DNA of 64,000 nucleotides, from contig NZ_BNED01000005.1 in the NCBI RefSeq assembly GCF_016755875.1, forward strand, positions 8,172,685 to 8,236,684, in the 5' to 3' direction. The stretch is from Streptomyces spororaveus (GTDB lineage Bacteria; Actinomycetota; Actinomycetes; Streptomycetales; Streptomycetaceae). The notes under the pieces are model-generated. The model saw nothing but the letters and a program-made list of their open reading frames with translations. It searched no databases and was not told the DNA's origin. Shown one piece after another: positions 1-8,748 of this stretch. A program made the position numbers and the translations under genes. The first letter of the stretch is position 1; each line of letters begins with the position of its first letter.

Positions 1-2306
1 CGTACGGGCACCTGGGGGACCACGGCGCGGCCGCGTCCGTACTGCACGCCGAGGCCGCCGCACACCCCTTGCGGGAGCAGCTCGTGGCCCAGCTCATGCT
101 GGCCCTGGCCCGGGCGGGACGCCAGGCGGACGCACTGGACCGGTACCACCGCACGCGGAAGCTGCTCGCGGACGAGATGGGCGTGGGCCCCGCAGCGGTG
201 CTCACCGACGCGTACCGGACCCTCCTGCGCACGGACGCCGACACCCACGCCCACGCCCATGCCGACGCCCGGGCCGCCGCCGGAACGGTCCGCCCGGCGG
301 GCGCCCGGCAGCCGGCCGTCGCAGGGCCCGCCGACGCGCCCCAACTGCTGCCCCGCCGGCCGCGCGGCTTCATCGCCCGCCAGGACGAACTCGCCACCCT
401 CGACCGCGTCACGGCCGCGGCAGCGGGGCCTGTCGTCACCCTCACCGGCAGCGCCGGCGTCGGAAAGACCGCGCTCGCCGTGCACTGGGCGCACCGGCGC
501 CGCGCCGACTTCCCCGGCGGCACGCTCTTCGCCGACCTGTGCGGCTTCAGCCCCACCCCGGCCCGCGACCCCTGTGCCGTGCTCCGCGAGTTCCTGCTCG
601 CGCTCGGCGTCCCGGTCGAGCGGATGCCGGGCTCGCCCGCCGCCCTCGGGGCCCGCTACCGTGAACTGACCGCCGGACGGCGGCTGCTGGTCCTCCTGGA
701 CAACGCCGCCGACTCCGAGCAGATCCGCCCGTTACTGCCCGGCGGGGACGAGTGCGTCACCCTCGTCACCAGCCGTGACCGGCTCGACGGCCTGGTGGCC
801 ACCGACGCCGCCCGCCCGGTGGCGGTCGGCGCGCTGCCCGCCGCCGACTCGACGGCACTGCTGGCCGCCGTGCTGGGCCCGGAAGCGGTGGCCGCCGAGC
901 CGGAGGCAGCGGCGCGACTGGCCGGGCTGTGCGACGGACTGCCGCTCGCCCTGCGCGTCGCGGCCGCCCGACTCGCCACCCGCCCGCACCGGGGTCTGGC
1001 CTCCTTCGCCGGTGAACTCGCCGACGAGCAGCACCGGCTGGACCTGCTCAAGGCGGAGGACACCGGCGTCGCCGCCGCGCTCGGCCTCAGTCTGCGGCAA
1101 CTGCCCGAACCGGCACGGCGGTTGTTCCACCACCTCGGCCCGCTCACCGGTGCCGCGCTCGACACCGGCACCGCGGCCGCGCTCGCCGACTGCACCCCGT
1201 CCCGGGCCGCCCAGGCGCTCGATCAGCTGGCCGCGGCCCAACTGGTCGTCGAGACGGGCCCACGGGCGTACGTGCTGCACGACCTGGTCCGCCTCTACGC
1301 CCGCAGCCTGGCACCCGATCACGAACCCGCCGGGCTGCTGCGGCTGCTCGACCACTGGGTGCAGACCCTGCTCGCGGCATGCGCGGCCGCGGAGCCCGGC
1401 GGCGAGCCGTGCTGCGGCCCGGCCCCCGGGGCCCGGCGCTCGGCCGAGATCCGCCGGTTCGGCGACCGGGCCGGCGCGCTCGCCTGGTACTCCGCCGAAC
1501 GCGGCACCCTGCGCGGGGCGTTCGAGGCCGCCGTCGCGGCGGGCCTCCACGACCGGGCCTGGCGGCTCGTCCTGCTCCAGTGGCCGCTCATCGTGTGGCA
1601 GGTGCGCGACGGCTGGGTGCCGCTGCTCGAACAGGGCCTGGCCTCCGCGGAACTGGACGGCGATCCGGCGGCCCAGTCCCGGGCGTCGGCGCTGCTCGGC
1701 TGGGTGCTGTCCGAGGAGGGCAGGCCCGAGGAGGCCCTGGCGCGGCTGGAACGAGCCCCCGGTCTCGCCGTCCTGGCGGGGGACCTCGCCGGGGAGGCGG
1801 TCGCCCGGATCAACCTGGCCGTCGCGCTCGCACGGCACGGCGACCGCGAGCGGCCCGGCGGCCTGTTGGCCGAGGCCCTCGCCCTGGCCGAGCGGGAGGG
1901 CCTCACCGAGACCGCCACCCTGGCGCACCAGCATCTCGCCCAGCACCTGCTGTCGGTCGGCGCGGCCGACGATGCCGCCGAACACGCGGCCCGCGGACTG
2001 GCTCTCGCCGCGCCTCCGCTGGCCGCACCGCGGCGAGTGGTCCTGCGTACCCTGCACGCCGAGGCACTGGCCGCCGTCGGGCGTACCGGCGAGGCCGTAC
2101 GACACCTCCGCGAAGCCGTCCGCGAGGCCCGGGCCAGCGCCTACGAGGAGGGCGAGGCCGCCGCGCGGGCGGCACTGGACGGGCTGGCGCGCCCGGATCG
2201 GGCCCGCGGGCCGGCGAACGGTTTGTACGTACCGGGCTCGGACCACCGGACCGGGCGATACCGTGGTGAAGTCACCGCCAGTTCGGCTTCCTGGAGATCC
2301 CCATGA
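1..2306 (+). CDS. AfsR/SARP-type transcriptional regulator, 5' truncated by window edge
   Basis: The reading frame is open from base 3 and ends with TGA at 2304-2306, so the real start lies before the window. The visible N-terminus is the end of a bacterial transcriptional activator (BTAD) domain of SARP proteins. An NB-ARC/AAA-type ATPase follows, with a Walker A motif GSAGVGKT near base 450 and a Walker B-like LLVLLDN near 685-705. The rest is helical and TPR-like. This is the AfsR layout, in which DNA binding by the missing winged helix is controlled by the ATPase and TPR parts. Codon 732-734 is TTA, so translation probably needs the bldA tRNA. The stop overlaps the next start as ATGA, implying translational coupling. 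The target pathway cannot be told from this fragment. Confidence 0.88.
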   Translation, partial: YGHLGDHGAAASVLHAEAAAHPLREQLVAQLMLALARAGRQADALDRYHRTRKLLADEMGVGPAAVLTDAYRTLLRTDADTHAHAHADARAAAGTVRPAGARQPAVAGPADAPQLLPRRPRGFIARQDELATLDRVTAAAAGPVVTLTGSAGVGKTALAVHWAHRRRADFPGGTLFADLCGFSPTPARDPCAVLREFLLALGVPVERMPGSPAALGARYRELTAGRRLLVLLDNAADSEQIRPLLPGGDECVTLVTSRDRLDGLVATDAARPVAVGALPAADSTALLAAVLGPEAVAAEPEAAARLAGLCDGLPLALRVAAARLATRPHRGLASFAGELADEQHRLDLLKAEDTGVAAALGLSLRQLPEPARRLFHHLGPLTGAALDTGTAAALADCTPSRAAQALDQLAAAQLVVETGPRAYVLHDLVRLYARSLAPDHEPAGLLRLLDHWVQTLLAACAAAEPGGEPCCGPAPGARRSAEIRRFGDRAGALAWYSAERGTLRGAFEAAVAAGLHDRAWRLVLLQWPLIVWQVRDGWVPLLEQGLASAELDGDPAAQSRASALLGWVLSEEGRPEEALARLERAPGLAVLAGDLAGEAVARINLAVALARHGDRERPGGLLAEALALAEREGLTETATLAHQHLAQHLLSVGAADDAAEHAARGLALAAPPLAAPRRVVLRTLHAEALAAVGRTGEAVRHLREAVREARASAYEEGEAAARAALDGLARPDRARGPANGLYVPGSDHRTGRYRGEVTASSASWRSP

Positions 2307-2530
2307 GCGAACAGCCGGCCCACCCCGCCCGGCAGCAGCTGGAGCCCGCGGCCGCGGACGCCGTGCGCGCGTACGCCGCCCGCACCCGGGCCGACGCGGA
2401 CCGGTTCGCCGCCGTCCTGGAGGACATCGCCGCCAACGGCCTGCCGTCGGCCGAGGACTGCACGCCCTGGGAAGACCTGCGGGAGGCCCAGCTCTCCCGC
2501 CTCGCGGCTCAGCGCCCGGCCGTCGCCTGA
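2303..2530 (+). CDS. small protein translationally coupled to the AfsR-like gene
   Basis: This 75-residue protein starts at the ATG of an ATGA overlap with the upstream AfsR-like gene. It is charged, Ala-rich and predicted helical, with no signal peptide or membrane segment. I do not recognise a family. Its position recalls small AfsS-like products downstream of afsR, but it lacks the AfsS repeat pattern, so no function is assigned. It could be a partner or modulator of the regulator because the two are translated together. Confidence 0.6.
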   Translation: MSEQPAHPARQQLEPAAADAVRAYAARTRADADRFAAVLEDIAANGLPSAEDCTPWEDLREAQLSRLAAQRPAVA

Positions 2531-2563
2531 GGCCCGCGCGGTCCGGCCGCCGCCGGGGCCGCC

Positions 2564-3442
2564 TCACCGTCCCCGAGCGACCGGCGGGAGCGCTCGGTGG
2601 ACGGCGCGGATGGCGAACGAGTCCGGCGGCCGCCAGACGTGCCGGTCGTCGAACGACCACGCGTAGACGGGTGATCCGTCGCGGACGCAGTCGAGCAGGC
2701 CGGGGGCTTCGAGTTCGCGGGCCGACCACGTGTAGAGCTGCCGCAGTCCCGGCGCGATCACACCGAAATCGAGGAGGCGGCCGAAGCCGATCTCCCGGTC
2801 GAGGTGGGACCGCACCGTGTCGTGGAGCGGATACTCGTCGGGGAGCACGCGCGACAGCTGCAGGAAGATCCCGGTCATCTCCACCCTCGGATCGCCGAGG
2901 AACGGGGCGAGCGGGCGCAGCCGGCCGAGGGCGAGGCGAGGTGCCGCGACGAGGGCGTGGGCGTAGAGCACGCGGCAGAGGACGACGTTCATGAAGAACC
3001 GCTCGGTCTCGTGCTCCGCCTCCGCGAGGCCGCGGTTCTCCAGGTAGGCCGCGACCACGCTCCCGTTGTGGGCCCGGTACCAGGCGCGGGCGGTGGGGCG
3101 GTCGGCGAAGGCCAGCCAGTGGTCGACCGTGCGTGCGGAGGAGGGCCCGGGGAGTCCGCCGCTCAGGCCCACCGCCTCGCACCCGTCACGCAGGATCCGC
3201 TCGTTCACCGCCCGCCACCACGGACTGCCGGGCCGGTCGGCGAACGGCGGCTGCAGCACGCCCCGCCGCACCTGCCAGCGCATGAACGACATCGCCGCCC
3301 GGCGGAACGGCAGGTGCCGGGGCGCCTCGCCGAACGGACCGTGGTAGCAACGCTCCATCAAGGACATCCGCCCGGCGGGGTCGTCGCGGACCGCGGCGAC
3401 CTGCTGCCCGGCCCAGGCCGCAGCCGTGACCTCAGCCGTCAC
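2564..3442 (-). CDS. conserved hypothetical protein
   Basis: The protein has about 292 residues when started at the GTG at 3442. The frame stays open to 3619, but the extra residues are Arg/Pro-rich and would leave only 17 nt to the divergent kinase gene. The body is rich in Trp, Arg and Leu, soluble, with no signal peptide and no catalytic motif I recognise. It resembles uncharacterised Streptomyces proteins. No Shine-Dalgarno sequence is evident at 3442, so the start is tentative. It is divergent from the Ser/Thr kinase gene. Confidence 0.6.
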   Translation of the reverse strand: MTAEVTAAAWAGQQVAAVRDDPAGRMSLMERCYHGPFGEAPRHLPFRRAAMSFMRWQVRRGVLQPPFADRPGSPWWRAVNERILRDGCEAVGLSGGLPGPSSARTVDHWLAFADRPTARAWYRAHNGSVVAAYLENRGLAEAEHETERFFMNVVLCRVLYAHALVAAPRLALGRLRPLAPFLGDPRVEMTGIFLQLSRVLPDEYPLHDTVRSHLDREIGFGRLLDFGVIAPGLRQLYTWSARELEAPGLLDCVRDGSPVYAWSFDDRHVWRPPDSFAIRAVHRALPPVARGR

Positions 3443-3624
3443 GACGACAGACTGGCACAGACCAGGGCAGATCCATGCTGGGCCGTGCCGTTGCCCGAGG
3501 CGCCGAGGACGTCCACCGCCGACCAGTCGTAGGACCGTTCCGCCTGGACCGTCCCCTCCGAACGGGGGAGGAGCCGACGGACGGGTATACCGCGGAGCGC
3601 GGGGCGCCGCGTCCACCACTGCCC

Positions 3625-3630
3625 TAGCCT
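3625..3630 (+). promoter_or_regulatory. candidate -10 element for leaderless kinase mRNA
   Basis: TAGCCT lies exactly 6 nt before the kinase ATG and no Shine-Dalgarno sequence is present. This TANNNT-N6-ATG spacing is typical of leaderless actinobacterial transcripts. No clear -35 is visible. Confidence 0.35.
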
Positions 3631-3636
3631 TGCGCC

Positions 3637-5325
3637 ATGAGTGCGCCAGGGGACGTGATCGACGGACGGTTCGAGCTGATCGGCCGGATCGGAAGCGGGG
3701 GGATGGGCACGGTCTGGCGGGCCCTGGACCGCATACTCCACCGTGAAGTGGCCCTCAAGGAAGTGCGGGCGGCGGCCGGGCAGGACGACCCGGAATTCCG
3801 GCGGGTGCTGCGCGAGCGGGTGCTGCGCGAGGCCCGCGCCCAGGCCCGGATCAGTCATCCGAACGTGGTCACCATCCATCACATCGTCGACGAGGGCGAG
3901 CACCCCTGGCTGGTGATGGAACTGCTGCCCGGCCACTCCCTCGGTGAGCGACTGGAGCAGGGACCGCTGACGCCCGCAGAGGCGGCGCGGACCGGCCGCG
4001 AGGTGCTCGCCGGACTGCGGGCCGCGCACGCGGCCGGTATCCGCCACCGGGACGTGAAACCCGCCAACGTGCTGGCACGGGCCGATGGTTGCGCCGTGCT
4101 CACCGACTTCGGTATCGCCGCCCTCCAGGACGCCGCCTCTCTCACCATGACGGGGGAGGTCATCGGGACCCCCGAATACCTGGCGCCCGAGCGGCTCCGC
4201 GGCGCCGACCTGCCCGAGTCCGACCTGTGGTCGCTGGGCATGGTGCTCTACGTGTGCGTGGAAGGGGTCAGCCCGATGCGCCGTTCCACCACGCTCGAAA
4301 CGCTGGCCGCGGTCCTCGACGAGCCGGTGCCGCCACCGCGCCGGGCCGGACCGCTGACCGCCGTACTGGCCGAACTGCTGGTCCGCGACCCGGCCGCGAG
4401 GCCCTCCGCTGCGAGGCTGGACGGGCTGCTGGCCGCCGTGGCCCGGGACGCCGACGGCGCCGCGGTGCCGGAGCCCACCCGCCTGGACCGGGCGCCCGCC
4501 TCCCCGCCGGCTCCCGCCCCCGTGCCCGACCGGCCGCCGTCCGCCGGCCGGTTCGGCCCGCCGCCCCCGCCCCCGCCCCCGCCGGTGCCTGCCCCGGCTC
4601 CGCGGCCGGACCGGCCCGCACCCCTGCCCGCACCCACGCCCCGGGACGCCCTGCCCACCATCGGCCCCCTGAACGGCGGCGGTGCGCAGCCGAGCGGACC
4701 GGACCGCCGACGCAAGGCCACCGTGCTCGCCGCAGCGGCCGCGGTGACGGCCCTGGCCGTGCTCGGCATCGGCAGGTCCGCCCTGTTCGGGCCGGGAGCG
4801 GACGGGCGCGACGACGGTAAGGGCACTGCCTCACCCACGGTCTCGGCGGTCCCCACACCCCTGGGTCCGCCCCCGGCGACTCCCACGCCGGGCGCCGCCC
4901 GCACCCCCGACGCGCCGGGCGTGACGCCCACCTCCGCCGCTCCGCAGCCGGGCACCCCGGCGGCCGTCGTGCCCGGCGGAGACGATCCGGCACCCGGCGC
5001 GGGCTGGATCGCCCAGCTCTACTCCGAGCCGGAGAGCACCGGCATCAGCACCCGCGACCGGCGGTTGGCGACGATCCGCGCCACGGTCCCCGAGGCCCGG
5101 GTGCTGCGCAGCCGGGACTACGCCTCGCTCAGGCCCGGCTACTGGGTGATCTACGCCCCCGGTCCGTTCGCCGACGGCCGGGCAGCCGTCACCTTCTGCG
5201 CGGACAAGGGCCGGACCACCGCCGTCGAGTGCATCGGCCGCTACCTCAGTGACGACCAGGGAGACTACGGGTACCAGTGCACCCCGCCCGCCGGCTCCCC
5301 CGGAGGCCGCTGCCGGCATTCATGA
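3637..5325 (+). CDS. membrane-anchored Hanks-type Ser/Thr protein kinase
   Basis: The 562-residue protein has a complete kinase domain at about residues 12-265. It shows a Gly-rich loop (GSGGMG, 19-24), catalytic Lys41, Glu66, HRDVKPAN (137-144), DFG (157-159) and the GTPEYLAPE activation-loop end. A long Pro/Ala-rich juxtamembrane region follows, then one membrane helix near residues 362-382. The Ser/Thr/Pro-rich extracellular tail ends in a small folded domain with several Cys (about 455-562). The layout is PknB-like, but PASTA repeats are absent, so the external ligand is unknown. It would phosphorylate Ser/Thr of cytoplasmic targets in response to an extracellular signal. Confidence 0.9.
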   Translation: MSAPGDVIDGRFELIGRIGSGGMGTVWRALDRILHREVALKEVRAAAGQDDPEFRRVLRERVLREARAQARISHPNVVTIHHIVDEGEHPWLVMELLPGHSLGERLEQGPLTPAEAARTGREVLAGLRAAHAAGIRHRDVKPANVLARADGCAVLTDFGIAALQDAASLTMTGEVIGTPEYLAPERLRGADLPESDLWSLGMVLYVCVEGVSPMRRSTTLETLAAVLDEPVPPPRRAGPLTAVLAELLVRDPAARPSAARLDGLLAAVARDADGAAVPEPTRLDRAPASPPAPAPVPDRPPSAGRFGPPPPPPPPPVPAPAPRPDRPAPLPAPTPRDALPTIGPLNGGGAQPSGPDRRRKATVLAAAAAVTALAVLGIGRSALFGPGADGRDDGKGTASPTVSAVPTPLGPPPATPTPGAARTPDAPGVTPTSAAPQPGTPAAVVPGGDDPAPGAGWIAQLYSEPESTGISTRDRRLATIRATVPEARVLRSRDYASLRPGYWVIYAPGPFADGRAAVTFCADKGRTTAVECIGRYLSDDQGDYGYQCTPPAGSPGGRCRHS

Positions 5326-5365
5326 CGCGGGCGGACACGGCGGTCGATCGGACAGGCGCACCCGA

Positions 5366-5956
5366 TCAGCCTGCCGTCTCCCCGCCGGGGAACACGGCGA
5401 GCGGGGCGTCCTGCGCGAAGAAGGTCTTGGCGCGGACCATCGCCCGCTCGTCGTCGCGTACCTGGCCCGGCCGGGAACCGTTGCCCAGCAGCACCCCGCC
5501 GAAGCGCATCCGCATGTAGGCCGCGGTGTGGTGAACACTGGTCACCAGCCCCTGGGCGCGGGCCTCGTCGGGGTCCGCCATGGCGGTCACACCCCACAGG
5601 GTCCGGCCCGCCATCCGCTTCTTGAAGTCCGAACCGGGCGCCGTGAGCCAGCCCGACCAGTAGTCCAGGTAGCGCTTGGTGTGCGCGGACAGCGCGTACC
5701 AGTACAGGGGCGAGGCTATGACGACGTCGGTCGCCTCCAGCGTGGCCCGCCGCAGGGTCTCCTCGCTCTCCCCGCCCGCCCAGTCCCCGGCCTCGTGCCG
5801 CCCGTCCTGGAAGTCGGGCAGGGCCAGCCCGGCCAGGTCCACCCACCGCTGCCGGACCCCGGACGCCAACTGCTCCGCGGCCGTCCTCGCGAGGATCTCG
5901 GTGTTCCCGTCGGACCGGGAGCTGCCGAGGACGAAGAGGAACGAGCGGTCGGTCAT
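5366..5956 (-). CDS. NADPH-dependent FMN reductase / flavodoxin-like NAD(P)H oxidoreductase
   Basis: The 196-residue protein begins with the flavodoxin-fold phosphate loop LGSSRSDGNTE. It also has SPLYWYALSAHTKRYLD, typical of FMN-dependent NAD(P)H:quinone or azo-type reductases. I chose the ATG at 5956 because a GGAG lies upstream. The open frame to 6067 would run through the promoter shared with merR. The divergent MerR gene and the long-spacer promoter between them indicate induction by that regulator, probably in response to an electrophile or oxidant. Confidence 0.85.
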   Translation of the reverse strand: MTDRSFLFVLGSSRSDGNTEILARTAAEQLASGVRQRWVDLAGLALPDFQDGRHEAGDWAGGESEETLRRATLEATDVVIASPLYWYALSAHTKRYLDYWSGWLTAPGSDFKKRMAGRTLWGVTAMADPDEARAQGLVTSVHHTAAYMRMRFGGVLLGNGSRPGQVRDDERAMVRAKTFFAQDAPLAVFPGGETAG

Positions 5957-6014
5957 GAGGATCACTCCAGCGGTCCGGCGCGGTCGAGCCGGCGGAATGC
6001 CGCTCGTAGGGGCG

Positions 6015-6046
6015 ACGTTAGACGTTGACATCAATGTGAAGGTCAA
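6015..6046 (-). promoter_or_regulatory. MerR-type promoter and operator for the FMN reductase gene
   Basis: Read on the minus strand, TTGACC (6046-6041) is followed after about 20 nt by TAACGT (6020-6015). This overlong spacer is characteristic of promoters activated by MerR proteins through DNA untwisting. The spacer region carries an imperfect palindrome at 6024-6047 whose outer six bases, GTTGAC and GTCAAC, match exactly. The divergent merR start lies 21 nt beyond it. Confidence 0.6.
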
Positions 6047-6067
6047 CCGGATTCCGAGGTACGGCAC

Positions 6068-6412
6068 ATGCTGATCGGCGAACTGTCCCGGCGCACCGGA
6101 GTCAGCTCCCGGCTGCTGCGCTACTACGAGGCGCAGGGGCTGCTCGACGCGGAGCGCGGCCCGAACGGCTACCGCGACTACACCGCGGACTCCGTGGCCG
6201 CCGTACGGAAGGTCCGCGCCCTGCTCGCGGCGGGCCTGTCCACCGAGATGATCCGCTCGGTGCTGCCGTGCGTCCGGGGCGAGGGGGTGCGCTTCGCCTG
6301 GTGCGAGGAGATCCGAACCGTCCTCGACGGGGAACTGGCCGCCATGGACGCGCGCATCGAGGGCCTGTTGAACAGCCGCGCCGCCCTCGCCTGCTACCTG
6401 GAGCAGCCCTGA
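6068..6412 (+). CDS. MerR-family transcriptional regulator
   Basis: The 114-residue protein opens with the MerR winged-helix signature (IGELSRRTGVSSRLLRYYEAQGLL). A dimerisation helix follows. It has only two scattered Cys and no metal-binding C-terminal loop, so a metal sensor of the CueR/ZntR kind is unlikely and an organic or redox ligand is more plausible. It is divergent from the FMN reductase gene, with the MerR-type operator between them. Confidence 0.9.
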   Translation: MLIGELSRRTGVSSRLLRYYEAQGLLDAERGPNGYRDYTADSVAAVRKVRALLAAGLSTEMIRSVLPCVRGEGVRFAWCEEIRTVLDGELAAMDARIEGLLNSRAALACYLEQP

Positions 6413-6512
6413 GCCCCCGGCGGCCGTGCATCCGTACGCCCTCCTGCGTACCCTCCGTACGCGTTCGGGGGCCGGGCCGGAGCGAGCGCTCCCGCCCGGC
6501 CCCGGGATCGCG

Positions 6513-6719
6513 TCAGCTCCTCGCGACGAGGCTGGCGGGCCGCATGTCGGTCCAGTGCGTCTCCGTGTACGCGGCGCAGCCCTGCCGGCTGTCCTCGCCG
6601 TGCACGACGGTCCAGCCCGCGGGAACCTCCGCGAAAGCGGGCCACAGCGAGTGCTGGTTCTCGGCGTTCACGAGCACGAAGTAGCGGGCGTCGTCGTCCT
6701 CGAAGGGGTTGGTGGCCAT
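6513..6719 (-). CDS. MbtH-like protein, orphan
   Basis: The 68-residue protein has the full MbtH signature: NPFEDDDARYFVLVN, then HSLWP, then PAGW, and a C-terminal THWTDMRPASL. A good GGAGA site precedes the ATG. MbtH proteins bind and stabilise adenylation domains of nonribosomal peptide synthetases. No NRPS gene lies in this window, so it must act with a synthetase elsewhere or be a relic of a lost cluster. An HTH gene with an iron box lies just upstream on the same strand, which suggests a link to siderophore metabolism. Confidence 0.93.
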   Translation of the reverse strand: MATNPFEDDDARYFVLVNAENQHSLWPAFAEVPAGWTVVHGEDSRQGCAAYTETHWTDMRPASLVARS

Positions 6720-6892
6720 GGTGTGTCTCCTTGGGTGATGACCGGGACGGTCGGTTCGGAAACGAAGGCCCCGGGGCGTTGACCGCTCCGGGGTGTGGTG
6801 GTGGGGGAGGGGCGCGGCAGGTCGACCCTCCCCGGCTCGGCGGGGGAGGCACTCCCGGTCCGGCGCCGGGTCCGGAGACCGCGATCGGGCGC

Positions 6893-7540
6893 TCAGTCCC
6901 GGCGTCCGGCGCGGTCGCCCAACCCGCCTGCGGGATCCTCCGGTTGGCTTTCCGGGGACAGGAGGGGGTCGTCGAGCTGCACGATCCGGTACCCGACCCG
7001 GCGGCTCGCCGTCTTCGGCGGTCTGCGCCGACGGCCCGCACCGGCGTTCGCCGAGCGCGCCCGCTGCGCCGCCGCGATCAGCGCCCCGACCGGCGGAGCC
7101 TCGGCGCGCAGACGGTTGAACCCGCGCACGGAGATGCCGACGAGGGTCGCCGCGGCCGGCCAGGCGGCCCCTTTGCGGATCGCGTTCAGCATCAGCTGCA
7201 GCGCGGCAGGGGTGGGCGCGGCCCCGGGTCTCAGTCCGTGCGCCTCGGCCAGCGCGTGGGCGGCGCGGAGCGCCGTGTCGAAGCTGGCGTCGATCTCCAG
7301 CCACTCGCGCAGAATGCGCTCGGGAACGCCGGCCGCGGCCGCGCATCCGGGGATGGTCAGTCCCTGGGCCGCCCCGCGGAGGGCGTCCGCCATCCGGGCG
7401 ATCGTTTCCTCGCGCTGACTGGGCGTGCGGCGCAGTGCGTCGCGCAGTACCCGGTCCATCTCCTCCTGGGAGCTGATCCAGGCCAGTACCTCGTCGGCCC
7501 ACTCGTCCTGCTGCGCTTGGTCTCGCGCGTCGTCCTGCAT
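6893..7540 (-). CDS. HTH protein behind an iron box
   Basis: The protein has 215 residues from the ATG at 7540, preceded by GGGGTGTGGGG. A GTG two codons earlier is also possible. It contains two helix-turn-helix-like stretches, near residues 60-90 (TIPGCAAAAGVPERILREWL) and 125-155, and ends in a basic tail. The arrangement resembles Terminase_5/HTH_29-like DNA-binding proteins rather than a standard regulator family. The start lies 17 nt downstream of a near-consensus DmdR/IdeR box, so it is probably repressed by iron. The orphan mbtH gene follows 174 nt downstream on the same strand. Confidence 0.6.
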   Translation of the reverse strand: MQDDARDQAQQDEWADEVLAWISSQEEMDRVLRDALRRTPSQREETIARMADALRGAAQGLTIPGCAAAAGVPERILREWLEIDASFDTALRAAHALAEAHGLRPGAAPTPAALQLMLNAIRKGAAWPAAATLVGISVRGFNRLRAEAPPVGALIAAAQRARSANAGAGRRRRPPKTASRRVGYRIVQLDDPLLSPESQPEDPAGGLGDRAGRRD

Positions 7541-7556
7541 CCCCACACCCCCACTC

Positions 7557-7575
7557 TTAGGTAAGCCTAACCTAA
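7557..7575. promoter_or_regulatory. DmdR/IdeR iron box
   Basis: TTAGGTAAGCCTAACCTAA is a 19-bp near-palindrome. It differs at one position from the actinobacterial iron-box consensus TTAGGTTAGGCTAACCTAA. It lies immediately upstream of the HTH gene and would confer iron-dependent repression by a DtxR-family regulator. Confidence 0.75.
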
Positions 7576-7752
7576 TAGTGGGGGTGCAAGGGGGGATATG
7601 CGACCACAGTCGAGGGATTCCCGGAGTGTGCCCATTCTACCCAACCCGCAGGCTCCGCAAGGTAGTTGAACGATTGACAGGACTCGTCGGCCGAGTCCAC
7701 GCGGGACCTCACCACCGAGCCGCTCTCACAGGCATGCGATAGGTTGCCCGTC

Positions 7753-8298
7753 ATGATCGAACTCGGACCCGTCCCCTGGCCGCCCGCCCCGATACGCACC
7801 GAACGGCTCGTGCTCCGCCGGTCCGAGGCCCGGGACCGTGCGGCGTTCATCGAGCTGTTCGCGTCGCCGGAGGTGGGTACCTACGTCGGTGGCCCCCGGC
7901 CGCGCGCCGAGCTCGAAAACGCGCCCGAGGTGCCCGGGCGGCGCCCCGGCTTCTTCGTGATCGAAGCCGACGGAGCGATGATCGGCATGGTCACGCTCGA
8001 TCGGCGCGACGCGCAGCGTCCGGGTCACGTCCGGCCGGAGGGCGAAGAGGCCGAGCTGGGCTACATGTTCCTGCCCCGGGCATGGGGACACGGGTACGCC
8101 GCCGAGGCGTGCGCGGCGGCACTCGACTGGTTCGCCGGCGCGCTTCCGGGCGAGCGGGTGGTCCTCTGCACCCAGACCGCCAACGGACGCTCGATGCGCC
8201 TCGCGGCGAGACTGGGGTTCACCGAGGTGGCGAGGTTCGAGGAGTACGGCGCCGACCAGTGGTTCGGCGTGTGGTCCCCGGTCGCGGCGTCAGACTGA
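7753..8298 (+). CDS. GNAT-family N-acetyltransferase (RimJ/RimL type)
   Basis: The protein has 181 residues from the ATG at 7753. TERLVLRRSEARDRAAFIEL near the N-terminus and the acetyl-CoA-binding stretch ELGYMFLPRAWGHGYAAEA identify the Acetyltransf_3 branch of GNAT enzymes. The C-terminal part NGRSMRLAARLGF is also typical. The substrate is unknown and may be a small molecule or a protein N-terminus. A TAGGTT at 7740-7745 ends 7 nt before the ATG and may be a -10 for a leaderless transcript. Confidence 0.85.
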   Translation: MIELGPVPWPPAPIRTERLVLRRSEARDRAAFIELFASPEVGTYVGGPRPRAELENAPEVPGRRPGFFVIEADGAMIGMVTLDRRDAQRPGHVRPEGEEAELGYMFLPRAWGHGYAAEACAAALDWFAGALPGERVVLCTQTANGRSMRLAARLGFTEVARFEEYGADQWFGVWSPVAASD

Positions 8299-8322
8299 GT
8301 GCTGCCGGACGGCCCCGGCGGC

Positions 8323-8344
8323 CGCCCGCTCGGGCGAGCGGGCG
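8323..8344. terminator. bidirectional hairpin between convergent genes
   Basis: Arms CGCCCGCTCG and CGAGCGGGCG form a GC-rich hairpin between the convergent GNAT and RidA genes. With a 4-nt loop the stem is 9 bp. Confidence 0.5.
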
Positions 8345-8352
8345 ACGCCGCG

Positions 8353-8748
8353 TCAGGCGACGGCGGTCCCGTCGAGCTCCACGAGCTGGCCGGGGATCGC
8401 CAGTCGCGTCACCCCGAGCATCGTGGTGGCCGGTGCCACCCCGGCGGCGCCCAGCCGCGCCGCCAGCCCGCCGTAGTGCTGGAAGAGCAGGTCCACATCG
8501 GTCGTGTAGACGTTGAGCCGCACGAGATTCGCCAGAGTCATGCCGGCCTTGCCGAGCACGGCCTCCAGGTTGTCGATGCTCAGTGTCAACTGCGCCGCCA
8601 TGTCCCCGTCATGCCGGGGCCTGCCCTCGGCGCTCATCGCCGTCTGCCCCGAGATGTACAGGGTCCGGGTGTGGCCGGAGACGACCTCACCCTGGTTGAA
8701 CCCCATTTCCACGGACCACGGCACCGGGTTGACCGCTGTGCGTTCCAT
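8353..8748 (-). CDS. RidA/YjgF-family protein (reactive intermediate deaminase)
   Basis: The 131-residue protein has the family layout: LYISGQTAMSAEGRPRHDGDM, central NLVRLNVYTTDVD, and a C-terminal VELDGTAVA. RidA proteins hydrolyse enamine/imine intermediates of PLP enzymes. In this subfamily the Arg of the usual C-terminal 'R' motif is in a shifted context (GVTRLAIPG), so deaminase activity is likely but not certain. A GGAG lies 11 nt before this ATG. A GTG at 8754, spaced 5 nt from that GGAG, is an alternative start. It is divergent from the WYL regulator gene, which may control it. Confidence 0.85.
   Translation of the reverse strand: MERTAVNPVPWSVEMGFNQGEVVSGHTRTLYISGQTAMSAEGRPRHDGDMAAQLTLSIDNLEAVLGKAGMTLANLVRLNVYTTDVDLLFQHYGGLAARLGAAGVAPATTMLGVTRLAIPGQLVELDGTAVA

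Noticed and set aside
732..3182. Very long open frame on the minus strand, opposite the AfsR-like gene and the next two genes.
   Set aside because: Arg/Pro/Gly-rich composition and overlap with well-supported genes show that it is a shadow of GC-rich codons.
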